37,261 nucleotides of DNA from Ignavibacteriota bacterium (lineage in GTDB: Bacteria > Bacteroidota > Ignavibacteria > UBA10030): positions 1-37,261 of the forward strand of contig PLMK01000069.1 of the NCBI GenBank assembly GCA_003142475.1. Direction: 5' to 3'. This document shows positions 28,052 through 36,092 of the stretch, piece after piece. Numbering within the stretch: position 1 is the stretch's first letter; every line of letters begins with the position of its first letter. The notes under the pieces were generated by a model. The model did not search any database and had not been told where the DNA came from. It saw only the letters and a program-made list of their open reading frames with translations. The position numbers and the translations under genes are program-made.

Positions 28052-28504
28052 CTACCAGGGAAGCTCTTCAATTGATTCAATAATCTCATTAAATGAAACC
28101 ATACGGGTTTCTTCACTTTTGGTGATAAAAGTTAAAATATCACCTTCTATTCCACTAAGTTTGGCGACGATTTCAATAATTTTATCGTTCTTTCGATAAC
28201 GCACACGAAATTGTCTTCCTATATTTTTTCGATATTGCCTTAATAGTATAAGCGGCTTCGTTAAATCAGGAGAAGACACTTCCAATACATACGAACTCGG
28301 AATAATGTTCTGAAGTTCAAGCGCTTCACCAACATTTCGACTCAGTTCAGTGCATTGACCAATCGTGATACCTAAATCGGTATCTACAAAGAGCTGCACA
28401 GTTTTTTGCTGTTCATCGTGTACAATATGAATATCGACGATGAATGCATCGATTATGCTGAGGAAAGGAGCCGCTATTTCTTCAATCTTTTGTTGTAGAT
28501 CCAT
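28052..28504 (-). CDS. rimP: Ribosome maturation factor RimP
   Basis: RimP assists 30S assembly. The protein of about 150 residues has the N-terminal domain ending in LELQNIIPSSYVLEVSSPDLTKPLILLRQYRKNIG split at the conserved EVSSPDLTKPL, then an Sm-like barrel. The ATG at 28504 is preceded by an in-frame TTG; GGA lies 8-11 nt upstream, so either could serve. It is the first gene of rimP-nusA-infB-rbfA-truB-ribF-rpsO-pnp. Its leader of about 55 nt holds a strong intrinsic terminator. Confidence 0.92.
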   Translation of the reverse strand: MDLQQKIEEIAAPFLSIIDAFIVDIHIVHDEQQKTVQLFVDTDLGITIGQCTELSRNVGEALELQNIIPSSYVLEVSSPDLTKPLILLRQYRKNIGRQFRVRYRKNDKIIEIVAKLSGIEGDILTFITKSEETRMVSFNEIIESIEELPW

Positions 28505-28518
28505 CAACTCAGGATTCC

Positions 28519-28548
28519 AAAAAAAATAGCCCGTCTACCTCGGGCTAT
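28519..28548 (-). terminator. Intrinsic terminator in front of rimP
   Basis: On the minus strand an 8-bp perfect stem (ATAGCCCG/CGGGCTAT, loop 7) is followed by eight T. It is the most convincing terminator of the window. It would end transcripts from the LOG operon. Because the rimP promoter lies upstream of it, it also lies inside the rimP leader. Confidence 0.88.
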
Positions 28549-28565
28549 CTACATCAACTGTATAT

Positions 28566-28594
28566 AATATACACAATGACCTTTGAAGAAGCAA
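28566..28594 (-). promoter_or_regulatory. Candidate promoter for rimP-nusA-infB operon
   Basis: Minus-strand TTGCTT (28594-28589), 17 bp, TATATT (28571-28566). Initiation near 28559 gives a leader of about 55 nt that folds into the terminator at 28548-28519. Both hexamers match the cdd promoter exactly. Confidence 0.55.
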
Positions 28595-28632
28595 GAAAAT
28601 TTGCTATGGTTGCATTTTCTCTTTGATATTAT

Positions 28633-29361
28633 TTAGAAATTTTTAATCATGACATTTTTCTTGTAAAAATTCTCAATAATTACAGCCGCCTCGACCGGAT
28701 CATCGGTCACATGAAACATATCTATATCTCCGGCGGATATCATTTTCTCTTGAACGACAGTCATTTTAATCCAATCAACAAGGCCTTTCCAGTAATCAGA
28801 CCCCATAAGGACAATCGGAAACGCTTGTGTTTTTTGGGTCTGCATCAGTGTCATTGCTTCAAAAAATTCGTCAAGCGTACCAAATCCTCCTGGCATAACG
28901 ATAAATCCATGGGCATACTTAACAAACATCACTTTGCGTACAAAGAAATGTCTAAAAGTTTGTAATCTCCCATGATCAACATATTTATTTATGTTTTCTT
29001 CATGCGGTAATTCGATAGCGACACCAACAGAATCACCTTTTTGTACTTGGGCTCCTTTATTTGCCGCTTCCATGATACCGGGACCACCGCCCGTGAGCAC
29101 ATTAAAGCCATGTTTGACGAGTTCTTTTGCAACCTGCACTGCAAGTTGGTAGTAGCGCGATTGAGGTTTCAGTCGAGCTGAGCCAAATACAGAAACGAGA
29201 TTTTTTTGTTTCGCCATCATGGTGAACCCATCAACAAATTCTGCCATAACTCGAAAGATGCGCCATACATCATCCTGCGCTGCAAGGATTTCCCTGAGAT
29301 GTTGATCTTGCTGCGCATCGTAGTCTGTTCGGGATTGATGGTTTGTTTTTTTGCTTTTCAT
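28633..29361 (-). CDS. TIGR00730/LOG family protein
   Basis: The 242-residue Rossmann-like protein carries the LOG signatures GGGPGIMEAANKGA and PGGFGTLDEFFE. LOG proteins release free base from N6-modified AMP (cytokinin nucleotides in plants) or act as nucleotide 5'-monophosphate hydrolases. The bacterial substrate here is unknown. The longer N-terminal part (about 60 residues before FGSARL) is common in the bacterial subgroup. A strong AAGGAG Shine-Dalgarno precedes ATG 29361. It is the last gene of the acyP-to-LOG run, 11 bp after ltaE, and is followed by the terminator before rimP. Confidence 0.88.
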   Translation of the reverse strand: MKSKKTNHQSRTDYDAQQDQHLREILAAQDDVWRIFRVMAEFVDGFTMMAKQKNLVSVFGSARLKPQSRYYQLAVQVAKELVKHGFNVLTGGGPGIMEAANKGAQVQKGDSVGVAIELPHEENINKYVDHGRLQTFRHFFVRKVMFVKYAHGFIVMPGGFGTLDEFFEAMTLMQTQKTQAFPIVLMGSDYWKGLVDWIKMTVVQEKMISAGDIDMFHVTDDPVEAAVIIENFYKKNVMIKNF

Positions 29362-29372
29362 ACTTTCTCCTT

Positions 29373-30407
29373 TTAATTTCCAAGAAGTGATTTTATCGTT
29401 GCTGAGGCTTTTTGGATTTGTTCCATACTCACATCGAGATGTGTTACGGCACGAAGAGTAGATATACCCATTTCTGAAATAAGAACACCTTTAGCTTTCA
29501 ATTGTGATATAATTTCTTCCGCGCTTTCCGATCTGCCGCTCATGTGAAAGATGATAATATTTGTCTGTACAGAGTTTAAATCAAGATTCATGCCGGGAAG
29601 ATTGCTTAATTCTTTTGCTAACCACTTTGCCTTATCATGATCTTCCTTCAAGCGTTCAATGTTGTGGTCAAGTGCAAATAATGCTCCCGCCGCAAGAATT
29701 CCTACTTGGCGCATTCCGCCGCCAAATATTTTTCGATATTTGCGAGCCGATTCTATTTTTTCACGCGTTCCAGTTAAAGCAGAACCAATCGGAGCACCCA
29801 AACCTTTTGAAAAACAAACTGAGACTGTATCAAAGAATCGTGCATATTCTATGGGAGCAATACCTGTTGCAACAGAGGCATTCCAGAGACGAGCACCATC
29901 AAGATGAAGTGCAAGATTTTTGTTTTGCGCCAAGTCATATATTTTTTGAATTTCTTCAAGCGGATAAATTGTTCCGCCTGCCTTGTTGTGTGTATTTTCG
30001 AGACAGATCAGTGAAGTTTTTGGGTTGTAATATACTTTTGAACGGATAGCTTGAGCTACCTGTTCTGCATTTAGGATTCCATTGTTTCCCTCGACTGGGC
30101 ACAATTGCACATTAGAAAGAAATGCAGCTCCGGCCGTTTCAAAGTTAAAGATGTGCGAATCGCTTTCAACAATGACTTCATCACCTGGCTGGGTTTGCGT
30201 TTTAATTGCAAGTTGATTTGCCATCACCCCGGATGGCACAAACAGCGCTGCTTCTTTGCCGAGAATTTCAGCTACTTTTTCCTGCAAACGATTTACTGTA
30301 GGATCTTCTCCATACACATCATCTCCAACTTCAGCAGTAAACATTGCTTCTCGCATTTCACGAGAAGGCTTTGTAACTGTATCACTTCTTAAATCTATTA
30401 TTTCCAT
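29373..30407 (-). CDS. ltaE: Low-specificity L-threonine aldolase
   Basis: A PLP enzyme that cleaves threonine or allo-threonine to glycine and acetaldehyde. From ATG 30407 it has 344 residues: [18 protein letters not shown] at the start, [23 protein letters not shown] with the PLP-contacting Asp, and the PLP lysine in [17 protein letters not shown] 30407 is chosen because AAAGGA lies 7 nt upstream; a longer frame to 30476 would run into lnt. It follows lnt by 17 bp. Confidence 0.93.
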   Translation of the reverse strand: MEIIDLRSDTVTKPSREMREAMFTAEVGDDVYGEDPTVNRLQEKVAEILGKEAALFVPSGVMANQLAIKTQTQPGDEVIVESDSHIFNFETAGAAFLSNVQLCPVEGNNGILNAEQVAQAIRSKVYYNPKTSLICLENTHNKAGGTIYPLEEIQKIYDLAQNKNLALHLDGARLWNASVATGIAPIEYARFFDTVSVCFSKGLGAPIGSALTGTREKIESARKYRKIFGGGMRQVGILAAGALFALDHNIERLKEDHDKAKWLAKELSNLPGMNLDLNSVQTNIIIFHMSGRSESAEEIISQLKAKGVLISEMGISTLRAVTHLDVSMEQIQKASATIKSLLGN

Positions 30408-30424
30408 CTCAATTCCTTTTGCAT

Positions 30425-32080
30425 TTATTTTTTCATTATTGCAGCAAGAAGCATTAGTAACGAAGCTACAAGACATATTTGAGCTAGGACATCGCCGTAC
30501 TTCACATAGAATGTCATATCTGACGACAAAGCAATATCTGAAATAAATTTAGTCCTTGTGAATAAATTTGTTGTTAAATGCCTTTTGCCAGTTGGATCAA
30601 CAACCATCGAAATACCGCCATTTGCACACTGAACAACCCAGCGATGCGTTTCCACTGCCCTCAAGGATGCAAACGATGCATGTTGATATGCGCCAGATGT
30701 ATTACCCCACCAGCTATCATTTGTAATGATAACCAAAAATTCTGCTCCTCGTTTTACAAATTCTCTTACATAATTCGGATATACCGATTCATAACAAATC
30801 ATTCCAGAAAATTTTGTTTGCCGATTATCTTTCAAAGACAGCGAATACACAACCGTGTCCTCACCTTTTCCCCAGCTTGAAATTCCTACGTTCCATTTTA
30901 ATGGTTCGATGAGAAAACGAAATGTTTCGGCGTATGGAATTCGTTCTGCAAACGGAACCAGGATTGTTTTCTTATGAATCTGTCCGATAATGCGGTTGGG
31001 TTGAATTAAAACCGCAGAGTTGTATGACTCCACATAGAAACTTGATGCTCTAATTCTTTCAGCAGTTGCGGGTGCGTGCAATGAATCGAAATATTCTGAT
31101 GTCGGAAGCCCAATAAAAATAGGAAGTTTCAGTGAGTCGGCAAGAGAAAGAAGTTCTGAAAGGTAGTGAGAATATCGTGGCAAGAGAATGTGAAATGGAA
31201 TAGCTGTCTCCGGCCAAAAGATAATATCTGGTTTGAATCTGGAAAGTTGTTTTGTTTCATTAAAATAATAATCGAGTTGACTAAAATAGGATTCCCATTT
31301 GTCATCATATCTTCCGCCCCATTTTTCCCATGGATCAAAGTTTGGTTGAATGATACCGACAGAGATTCCCTTTTTTGAATCAGCAGATTCAGTCTTAATG
31401 ACATGCTTACCATAAAGAGCAGACCCAAAATACAGAATAACCAACACTGATAATAAAGACAGTACTTGTTTCGATTGCAGTTTCCATTTGCCGCTAGTTT
31501 GATTCGCTATTAATAAGAAGGCTATGATGTTAAAGACAAAGATCAGAAGCGTTAATCCATATACAGAAGTATACTCAACAATCTGGATTCTATTGAGATC
31601 GTACGCTTGACTATTTCCAAGTGTGAGCCATGGAAACGAATATTCGCCCAGCGAATGAAGATATTCAAACGAAGTCCAGAACAGTGCAAATGCCATGAGT
31701 CCCTGAACAAGTCCAAGTTTTTTTTTGACATAAAATGCAAGCAGAATGATCGGCAAAAATAATATCGGATGAATAACAATGACCGCAGCGCCTGCCGTCA
31801 TCATCCAGATATCTTTTCCGACAACAAATCCTCCCGTCCAATACACTGTGATGAGATGGAATATGAAGAGGAATACGTATGAATAGCGTGCAATTTGATA
31901 GAAAGATTCTATTCGGGCAAAAAGAAAAAACAAGGGAATGAATGCAACATACGCGAGAGAATAAAATGAAGAAGGAGGAAAAGAGAAACCGAGAATAATT
32001 CCGGAAGCAGCTGCAAGACCTGCCCGCAGCCACCATTGTTGTTGAGTTTGATGTAATTCGGAATCCTTCATGAAAGACAT
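30425..32080 (-). CDS. lnt: Apolipoprotein N-acyltransferase
   Basis: Lnt adds the third acyl chain to lipoproteins in the cytoplasmic membrane. The 551-residue protein has six or so N-terminal membrane helices (residues about 18-210), a periplasmic nitrilase-type domain and a C-terminal helix. The catalytic triad is visible as Glu in [11 protein letters not shown] (near 290), Lys in [11 protein letters not shown] (near 366) and Cys in [10 protein letters not shown] (near 427). Its presence points to a diderm envelope. The ATG overlaps the PAP2 gene by 13 bp. Confidence 0.95.
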   Translation of the reverse strand: MSFMKDSELHQTQQQWWLRAGLAAASGIILGFSFPPSSFYSLAYVAFIPLFFLFARIESFYQIARYSYVFLFIFHLITVYWTGGFVVGKDIWMMTAGAAVIVIHPILFLPIILLAFYVKKKLGLVQGLMAFALFWTSFEYLHSLGEYSFPWLTLGNSQAYDLNRIQIVEYTSVYGLTLLIFVFNIIAFLLIANQTSGKWKLQSKQVLSLLSVLVILYFGSALYGKHVIKTESADSKKGISVGIIQPNFDPWEKWGGRYDDKWESYFSQLDYYFNETKQLSRFKPDIIFWPETAIPFHILLPRYSHYLSELLSLADSLKLPIFIGLPTSEYFDSLHAPATAERIRASSFYVESYNSAVLIQPNRIIGQIHKKTILVPFAERIPYAETFRFLIEPLKWNVGISSWGKGEDTVVYSLSLKDNRQTKFSGMICYESVYPNYVREFVKRGAEFLVIITNDSWWGNTSGAYQHASFASLRAVETHRWVVQCANGGISMVVDPTGKRHLTTNLFTRTKFISDIALSSDMTFYVKYGDVLAQICLVASLLMLLAAIMKK

Positions 32081-32661
32081 TTTTCTTCCACCCTGTTCAT
32101 CCTAAATCGGTACCATAGTTTTTCTAAAGCAATAAAAATGAGAAGCACGCATCCGGCACAAAGCAATCCGATGACTGCGCCGCCGACTATATCGGATGGA
32201 TAATGAGCACCTACATACACACGTGAAAATGCGACAATTGCAGCAAATCCAAAGAACCACCATTTAGCCCGTGGGAAAAAGAAAGCCAATACAAGGGCGC
32301 CTGCAAAATTATTGACGGCGTGTGAAGATGGAAATGAATGCCCACTTCCGCAGCTGACAAGCAGATGAACATTGTGCAAAACATGACATGGTCTTGGGCG
32401 TTCAAACCAATACTTGATCACCGAACTGCTTAATTGATCACTAAAAACGATAGTAACGATGAGAAGAATAACCGCAATCCTGGCACGACGGTTTCCACGA
32501 ATAAGCATCCAAAGAAGAATAAGTGCAACGAAGACTAACACAAGGCGCTGCTTGTTCAAATCAGTGATGAATGGCATAATAAAATCAAAAATTGAATTAC
32601 GCATAGAACCATTAAAAAATCGGAATAGTGCGATATCAATAGGATTGAGAAAATCGAGCAC
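32068..32661 (-). CDS. PAP2-family membrane phosphatase
   Basis: A 197-residue protein with about five membrane helices and the three acid-phosphatase motifs: KYWFERPRP, PSSHAVN and SRVYVGAHYPSDIVGG, with catalytic His in motifs 2 and 3. Relatives dephosphorylate undecaprenyl diphosphate, phosphatidylglycerophosphate or lipid A. Next to dedA and lnt an envelope-lipid role, perhaps undecaprenyl-phosphate recycling, is likely but not proven. The start codon is GTG with AAGGGA 5 nt upstream. It starts 9 bp after dedA. Confidence 0.88.
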   Translation of the reverse strand: MLDFLNPIDIALFRFFNGSMRNSIFDFIMPFITDLNKQRLVLVFVALILLWMLIRGNRRARIAVILLIVTIVFSDQLSSSVIKYWFERPRPCHVLHNVHLLVSCGSGHSFPSSHAVNNFAGALVLAFFFPRAKWWFFGFAAIVAFSRVYVGAHYPSDIVGGAVIGLLCAGCVLLIFIALEKLWYRFRMNRVEEKCLS

Positions 32662-32670
32662 AAGCTTCCC

Positions 32671-33318
32671 TTAATTGTTTGAAAGTTTTTTAGAAGTTGA
32701 ATTTTTAGAGGATTTCAGTCGATTGCGATTTTTGTAATAATTCCGACCAACAAATATTAAAACAACGAGAACCAGAATAATTGTTACAACCCTGCCATAA
32801 GTTTCAAGATAAAAATATATTACTCTCCAGTTCTGCCCCAATTCTTTTCCGGCAAACAAGAGAATAAAATTCCAAATCAATGAACTAAGAAACGATAGGA
32901 TAGTCGTACGCCACAACGATAATTCAGACATTCCGGTAAAAAAAGAAACAACAGCTCTTGTCCCAGCTAAAAAGCGATTTGCAATGACTATCCAGTATCC
33001 ATACGTCTTGAACCAGGTTTCAACTTTATGGACTTTTTCGATCGGAATGTATTTGAATTTCCCAGCTTCCAAAATACGTAATCCAAACCAATCACCTACT
33101 TTGTACATTGTGAGGAAACCTGCTGTGCTTCCTATTGTCGAAAGAACAAGCAAGAGAGCAAAATCTACCCTTCCAAGTCCGACAAGCGATCCAGCAGAAA
33201 CCAAGATAATATCGCTTGGTGAAGGTGGAAACACATTCTCTATATAGGCAATTGCTCCAGCAATACAATATATCCATAAAGGATTAAGTGCTACAAGGTA
33301 ATTGACAAATTGTTCCAT
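32671..33318 (-). CDS. DedA family membrane protein
   Basis: A 215-residue polytopic protein with the DedA/SNARE-associated features: a re-entrant ENVFPPSPSDIILVSAGSL region with the conserved acidic residue, and GYWIVIANRFLAGTRAVVSFFTGMSELSLWRT containing the membrane Arg residues needed for transport. DedA proteins include undecaprenyl-phosphate flippases (UptA) and phospholipid scramblase-like members. The C-terminal tail is Lys/Ser/Asn rich. It lies 3 bp after ispF. Confidence 0.9.
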   Translation of the reverse strand: MEQFVNYLVALNPLWIYCIAGAIAYIENVFPPSPSDIILVSAGSLVGLGRVDFALLLVLSTIGSTAGFLTMYKVGDWFGLRILEAGKFKYIPIEKVHKVETWFKTYGYWIVIANRFLAGTRAVVSFFTGMSELSLWRTTILSFLSSLIWNFILLFAGKELGQNWRVIYFYLETYGRVVTIILVLVVLIFVGRNYYKNRNRLKSSKNSTSKKLSNN

Positions 33319-33321
33319 AGT

Positions 33322-33852
33322 TCACTTATTTTCTTTTTGCAGTATGGAAGCAATTGCAAATGCGGCACAACCTTCTCCCCTGCCCAAGGATCCGAGTCCT
33401 TCATGTGTAGTAGCTTTGATTGAAATTAATTGATGAGGGATTTTGAGTGCTTTCCCGATGCGTTGACACATTAAATCAACGTACTTTGCAATTTTTGGTT
33501 TTTCGAGAACCAACGTTGAATCGATGTTATTAATGTCGTATCCACTTTTATGAATCATAATTCCAACTTGTTTGAGGAGTTTGAGACTTGAGATATTGCG
33601 ATACGCTCCATTGGTATCTGGAAAATGTTTTCCAATATCACCCAAAGCTGCAGCACCAAGAAGTGCGTCACAGATGGCATGAAGCAAAACATCTGCATCA
33701 GAATGCCCTAGAAGTCCAATTTCCGATGGAATGCGAACGCCACCTAATACGAGCTTTCGTCCCTGCACCAAACGGTGAACATCATATCCCCATCCAAATC
33801 GAATGGATTCTTTAGTTCGCTGTTTAGTTCGTTTAATCTTTTTTGATTTCAT
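33322..33852 (-). CDS. ispF: 2-C-methyl-D-erythritol 2,4-cyclodiphosphate synthase
   Basis: IspF forms the cyclodiphosphate in the MEP isoprenoid pathway. The 176-residue trimeric enzyme shows zinc ligands in GWGYDVHRL (Asp, His) and a third in GHSDADVLLHAICDALLGA, plus FPDTN and KATTHEGLGSLGRGEG. About 17 basic N-terminal residues (MKSKKIKRTKQRTKES) precede the usual start, which is odd, and there is no other ATG. The ATG touches the acyP stop codon directly, so coupling is expected. Confidence 0.94.
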   Translation of the reverse strand: MKSKKIKRTKQRTKESIRFGWGYDVHRLVQGRKLVLGGVRIPSEIGLLGHSDADVLLHAICDALLGAAALGDIGKHFPDTNGAYRNISSLKLLKQVGIMIHKSGYDINNIDSTLVLEKPKIAKYVDLMCQRIGKALKIPHQLISIKATTHEGLGSLGRGEGCAAFAIASILQKENK

Positions 33853-34125
33853 CTATCTTACTTCAAAATGAGAATATGACTCTATATACTTTAGCCATTC
33901 AATTTTGATATCTGTAACATGGGCTGCACGCGGACCAATCTTCACTTCTTTCATAAATTCTTCAATCAACGAACGGTCGCCTTGGACTTCAATTTCCACT
34001 TCGCCTGAATACTGATTTCTTACAAAGCCGGTGAGCCCAAGGGTTACTGCACGGTTAAGAATAAAATAGCGAAGCCCTACTCCTTGCACTAATCCGCTTA
34101 CCACTAAATGTGCTCTCAATTTCAT
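33853..34125 (-). CDS. acyP: Acylphosphatase
   Basis: A 90-residue acylphosphatase from ATG 34125: VVSGLVQGVGLRYFILNRA holds the phosphate loop with the catalytic Arg, and GFVRNQYSGEVEIEVQGD holds the catalytic Asn. It hydrolyses acyl phosphates such as 1,3-bisphosphoglycerate. An in-frame TTG at 34173 would add 16 residues not expected in the family. No Shine-Dalgarno precedes ATG 34125; a candidate -10 ends 10 nt upstream, so the mRNA leader is very short or absent. It leads the run acyP-ispF-dedA-PAP2-lnt-ltaE-LOG. Confidence 0.9.
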   Translation of the reverse strand: MKLRAHLVVSGLVQGVGLRYFILNRAVTLGLTGFVRNQYSGEVEIEVQGDRSLIEEFMKEVKIGPRAAHVTDIKIEWLKYIESYSHFEVR

Positions 34126-34135
34126 AATTGTTGCC

Positions 34136-34164
34136 AAATTACGAGGAATGCGTTTGACATGCAA
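34136..34164 (-). promoter_or_regulatory. Candidate promoter for acyP operon
   Basis: Minus-strand TTGCAT (34164-34159), 17 bp, TAATTT (34141-34136). It sits directly downstream of the tRNA terminator. Initiation at the usual distance leaves only a few nucleotides before ATG 34125. Confidence 0.35.
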
Positions 34165-34175
34165 TAAAATCAAGG

Positions 34176-34208
34176 AAAAAAAAAGGGACAGCTCAATGCC
34201 GTCCCTTT
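34176..34208 (-). terminator. Intrinsic terminator of the tRNA-Lys/tRNA-Leu transcript
   Basis: On the minus strand an 8-bp stem (AAAGGGAC/GTCCCTTT, loop 11) runs into a T tract of nine. It begins 7 nt after the 3' end of tRNA-Leu. Confidence 0.85.
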
Positions 34209-34214
34209 ATTAAG

Positions 34215-34298
34215 TGCCCGGTGCGAGACTTGAACTCGCATGCCCTTACGGACGCCACCCCCTCAAGATGGTGTGTCTGCCAGTTCCACCAACCGGGC
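34215..34298 (-). tRNA. tRNA-Leu (GAG)
   Basis: An 84-nt class II tRNA: acceptor GCCCGGT/ACCGGGC, GGTGGAACTGGCAGAC D region, anticodon stem CCATC/GGTGG with loop TTGAGGG (anticodon GAG), a long variable arm, and GTTCAAGTC in the T loop. The 3' CCA is not encoded. Confidence 0.93.
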
Positions 34299-34307
34299 AA
34301 AGAAATG

Positions 34308-34379
34308 TGAGCGTGGGTGGGCTCGAACCACCGACCCTTTGCTTAAAAGGCAAATGCTCTACCCCTGAGCTACACGCTC
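34308..34379 (-). tRNA. tRNA-Lys (TTT)
   Basis: A 72-nt tRNA: acceptor GAGCGTG/CACGCTC, GTAGCTCAGGGGTAGAGC D arm, anticodon loop CTTTTAA (TTT, lysine) and GGTTCGAGCC T arm. The 3' CCA is not encoded. tRNA-Leu follows 9 nt downstream on the same transcript. Confidence 0.94.
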
Positions 34380-34429
34380 GCATATTTCAAATCTTACTCG
34401 CACAATGCGAGCATGTTCTGTACTGAAGT

Positions 34430-34458
34430 AATATACAGACATTTACAATTAATTTCAA
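34430..34458 (-). promoter_or_regulatory. Candidate promoter of the tRNA pair
   Basis: Minus-strand TTGAAA (34458-34453), 17 bp, TATATT (34435-34430). The transcript would start near 34423, about 44 nt before tRNA-Lys, and its leader contains a 6-bp hairpin (34397-34411). Confidence 0.55.
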
Positions 34459-34661
34459 CAGCGCTACTATCAATATTGCTATTCTGTACCAACCATTTTT
34501 TCAAAGAACTTTGACTAATCAAATATACGACAGTTTTATGACGTAGCAAATGGTCAGCTGAAGTGCCATGATTAATGAACTGTTTTTACACTATTTGTTA
34601 TTATAGCTTTTATACTTCAATATCTTTAAATTGAAATAATCTTTATCAGAGGATCCATTGT

Positions 34662-35634
34662 TTGAATAAACTATTTCATAATATCAAACAGACATATCTT
34701 AAGCATGAAACTTGGATAAAATTTATTACTTTCGCTTATTTTATCATTGACAATTTCACTTTTAAATGGTTAACTCCTTTATGGAATTTGTTCCTTCCTT
34801 TCTTATATCCTCTGTGGCAGAAACCACTTGTTGATTGGTCATTTCAAACATTTCTTATAGCAATATCTATTCAGGTAATCATTATTTGGAGTGCGTCAAA
34901 ATATATTCCAAGAAGAAATAAATCTCCTAATATTGTTTCAGCTGAATAAACCATTCCTTTTACCAGAATTACCGAAAGAATTGCCAATGCGAGTAAAAGC
35001 AACATCAGAGAATAAACGGTTTGAATATCAATCTGAAATATTTATAAAATATTTAGATGTAAAATGGCGTGTAGTAAACGGCGAAATAGAAAAAGCCTAT
35101 TATTGTTTTTTTCACGAAGCATAATTGCTTCCATCAAAAGGAAAGTTTGGTCTTATCATATACGATTGCCCAATGGAGATGTGTGTTTGTCATACTTCTT
35201 TACCTCTTGATAGCGCATACGAAAAAGCGTTATCTGCTATTCCCGCAATAATTAAAAGCGAAACTAAGAAAAAACTAAATGAAATTATTAACTTTACACG
35301 AGATGATAAAAATAAATACATTGAGCACGCGGGTGTTTTGTGGGAATACGATAAGACAACCGGCATACTTAACAAAGAAACTCTTTGTCCAATAGACAGA
35401 ACTCCATTATTAATTTATGAAGATACTAATAAGCTGCTTGATTATTCATCTATAATAACTGGTATGTTAAAGCCAACCAATCCTACCCGTTATTGGCCAA
35501 AGTGTAATAACAAATACTTAATAGAAAAATCTACTATTGACATTGAACGAATGAGAAAAGAAGTAATAGCAATAATCAAAGGTGAAAATAAAAAACAAAC
35601 ATTCTCATCCTTTTTTTCCCCTCCGTATAAATAA
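34662..35634 (+). pseudogene. Decayed gene for a two-helix membrane protein, unknown family
   Basis: Three consecutive + strand frames look like one former gene of about 320 codons. The first part (34662-34949, TTG start after AGAGGA) encodes a protein with two hydrophobic segments. A +1 frame change near 34945 leads into a soluble part (NKPFLLPELPKELPMRVKA and onward). An in-frame TAA at 35122-35124 then interrupts it before the rest, which continues to 35634 and carries several Cys (DCPMEMCVC, LCPID). The family was not recognised. It is more AT-rich than the core genes and stands outside the tRNA-bounded operons. An alternative is three small real genes, which seems less likely. Confidence 0.55.
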
Positions 35635-35689
35635 TAAATACTAAACTTATGATGTACTATAGATAGAATTTACTTACAAAAATCTACCG

Positions 35690-35745
35690 CCCGCCATACC
35701 CCGTCCCAATCCTGCACTCCAATTGGAGTGCCGTGCGACAAAAAA
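35690..35745. repeat. GC-rich patch with perfect 18-bp palindrome
   Basis: A short G+C-rich stretch in otherwise AT-rich DNA. It contains the perfect palindrome GCACTCCAATTGGAGTGC at 35714-35731. It could be a dimeric regulator site or part of a small repeat element. No copy exists elsewhere in the window. Confidence 0.5.
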
Positions 35746-35760
35746 GATGAAAATTAAGAT

Positions 35761-35883
35761 CTAAATTGTTGGAAACATAAACCATCGAAACATCTTAATT
35801 CTTTTAAGATTAGGAGAATGAGCACAATGATATAAGTTAAAACCTATCGCATCGTCTATCGTTGGCTGATATTCAACCGTCAT
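35761..35883 (-). pseudogene. YcxB-like protein, N-terminal fragment
   Basis: ATG 35883 with AGGATA 4-8 nt upstream opens a 40-codon frame: TVEYQPTIDDAIGFNLYHCAHS and a basic stretch leading into FRWFMFPTI. This strongly resembles the first 40 residues of YcxB-like membrane proteins, which run to about 150-170. The frame ends in TAG exactly where a transmembrane helix should continue, and the next codons (ILIFIFFVA) are hydrophobic. A Trp-to-stop change is therefore plausible. Beyond these the frame enters the GC-rich patch and stops. It is the cassette after the attC at 35903-36058. Confidence 0.5.
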
Positions 35884-35902
35884 ATTATCCTCATAATTTG
35901 CT

Positions 35903-36058
35903 GACTAACGGACCGGCGCTAAGCTGCGGCGTTGATAATTTTCAATATACACAAAACGAAACAAGTTCACGCTGGTTCTTTCAATTTTGTACTGACCTAT
36001 ACGCGCAATGTAAAATGTACCGACGCTCATTCCGTCAGCTTGAACGCTTGGTTAGGGC
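35903..36058 (-). other. attC recombination site (complete)
   Basis: On the minus strand: R'' GCCCTAAC (36058-36051), L'' with extra unpaired bases (36047-36032), about 100 nt of variable spacer, L' (35929-35916) and R' GTTAGTC (35909-35903). The arms pair as CTAAC/GTTAG and as CCG(T)CAGCTT(GA..)CGC against GCGCTAAGCTGCGG. The surplus bases fall on the L'' side, which sets the orientation. Confidence 0.7.
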
Positions 36059-36092
36059 GCACGTTTACTGTTTGCAGATGAGTCACAACTCA

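Noticed and set aside
34397-34411. 6-bp hairpin in the tRNA leader as a terminator or T-box.
   Set aside because: No T tract and far too short for a T-box; most likely incidental leader structure.
34214-34426. A 70-codon + strand frame over the two tRNAs.
   Set aside because: It is the reverse complement of tRNA-Leu and tRNA-Lys and has no coding character of its own.
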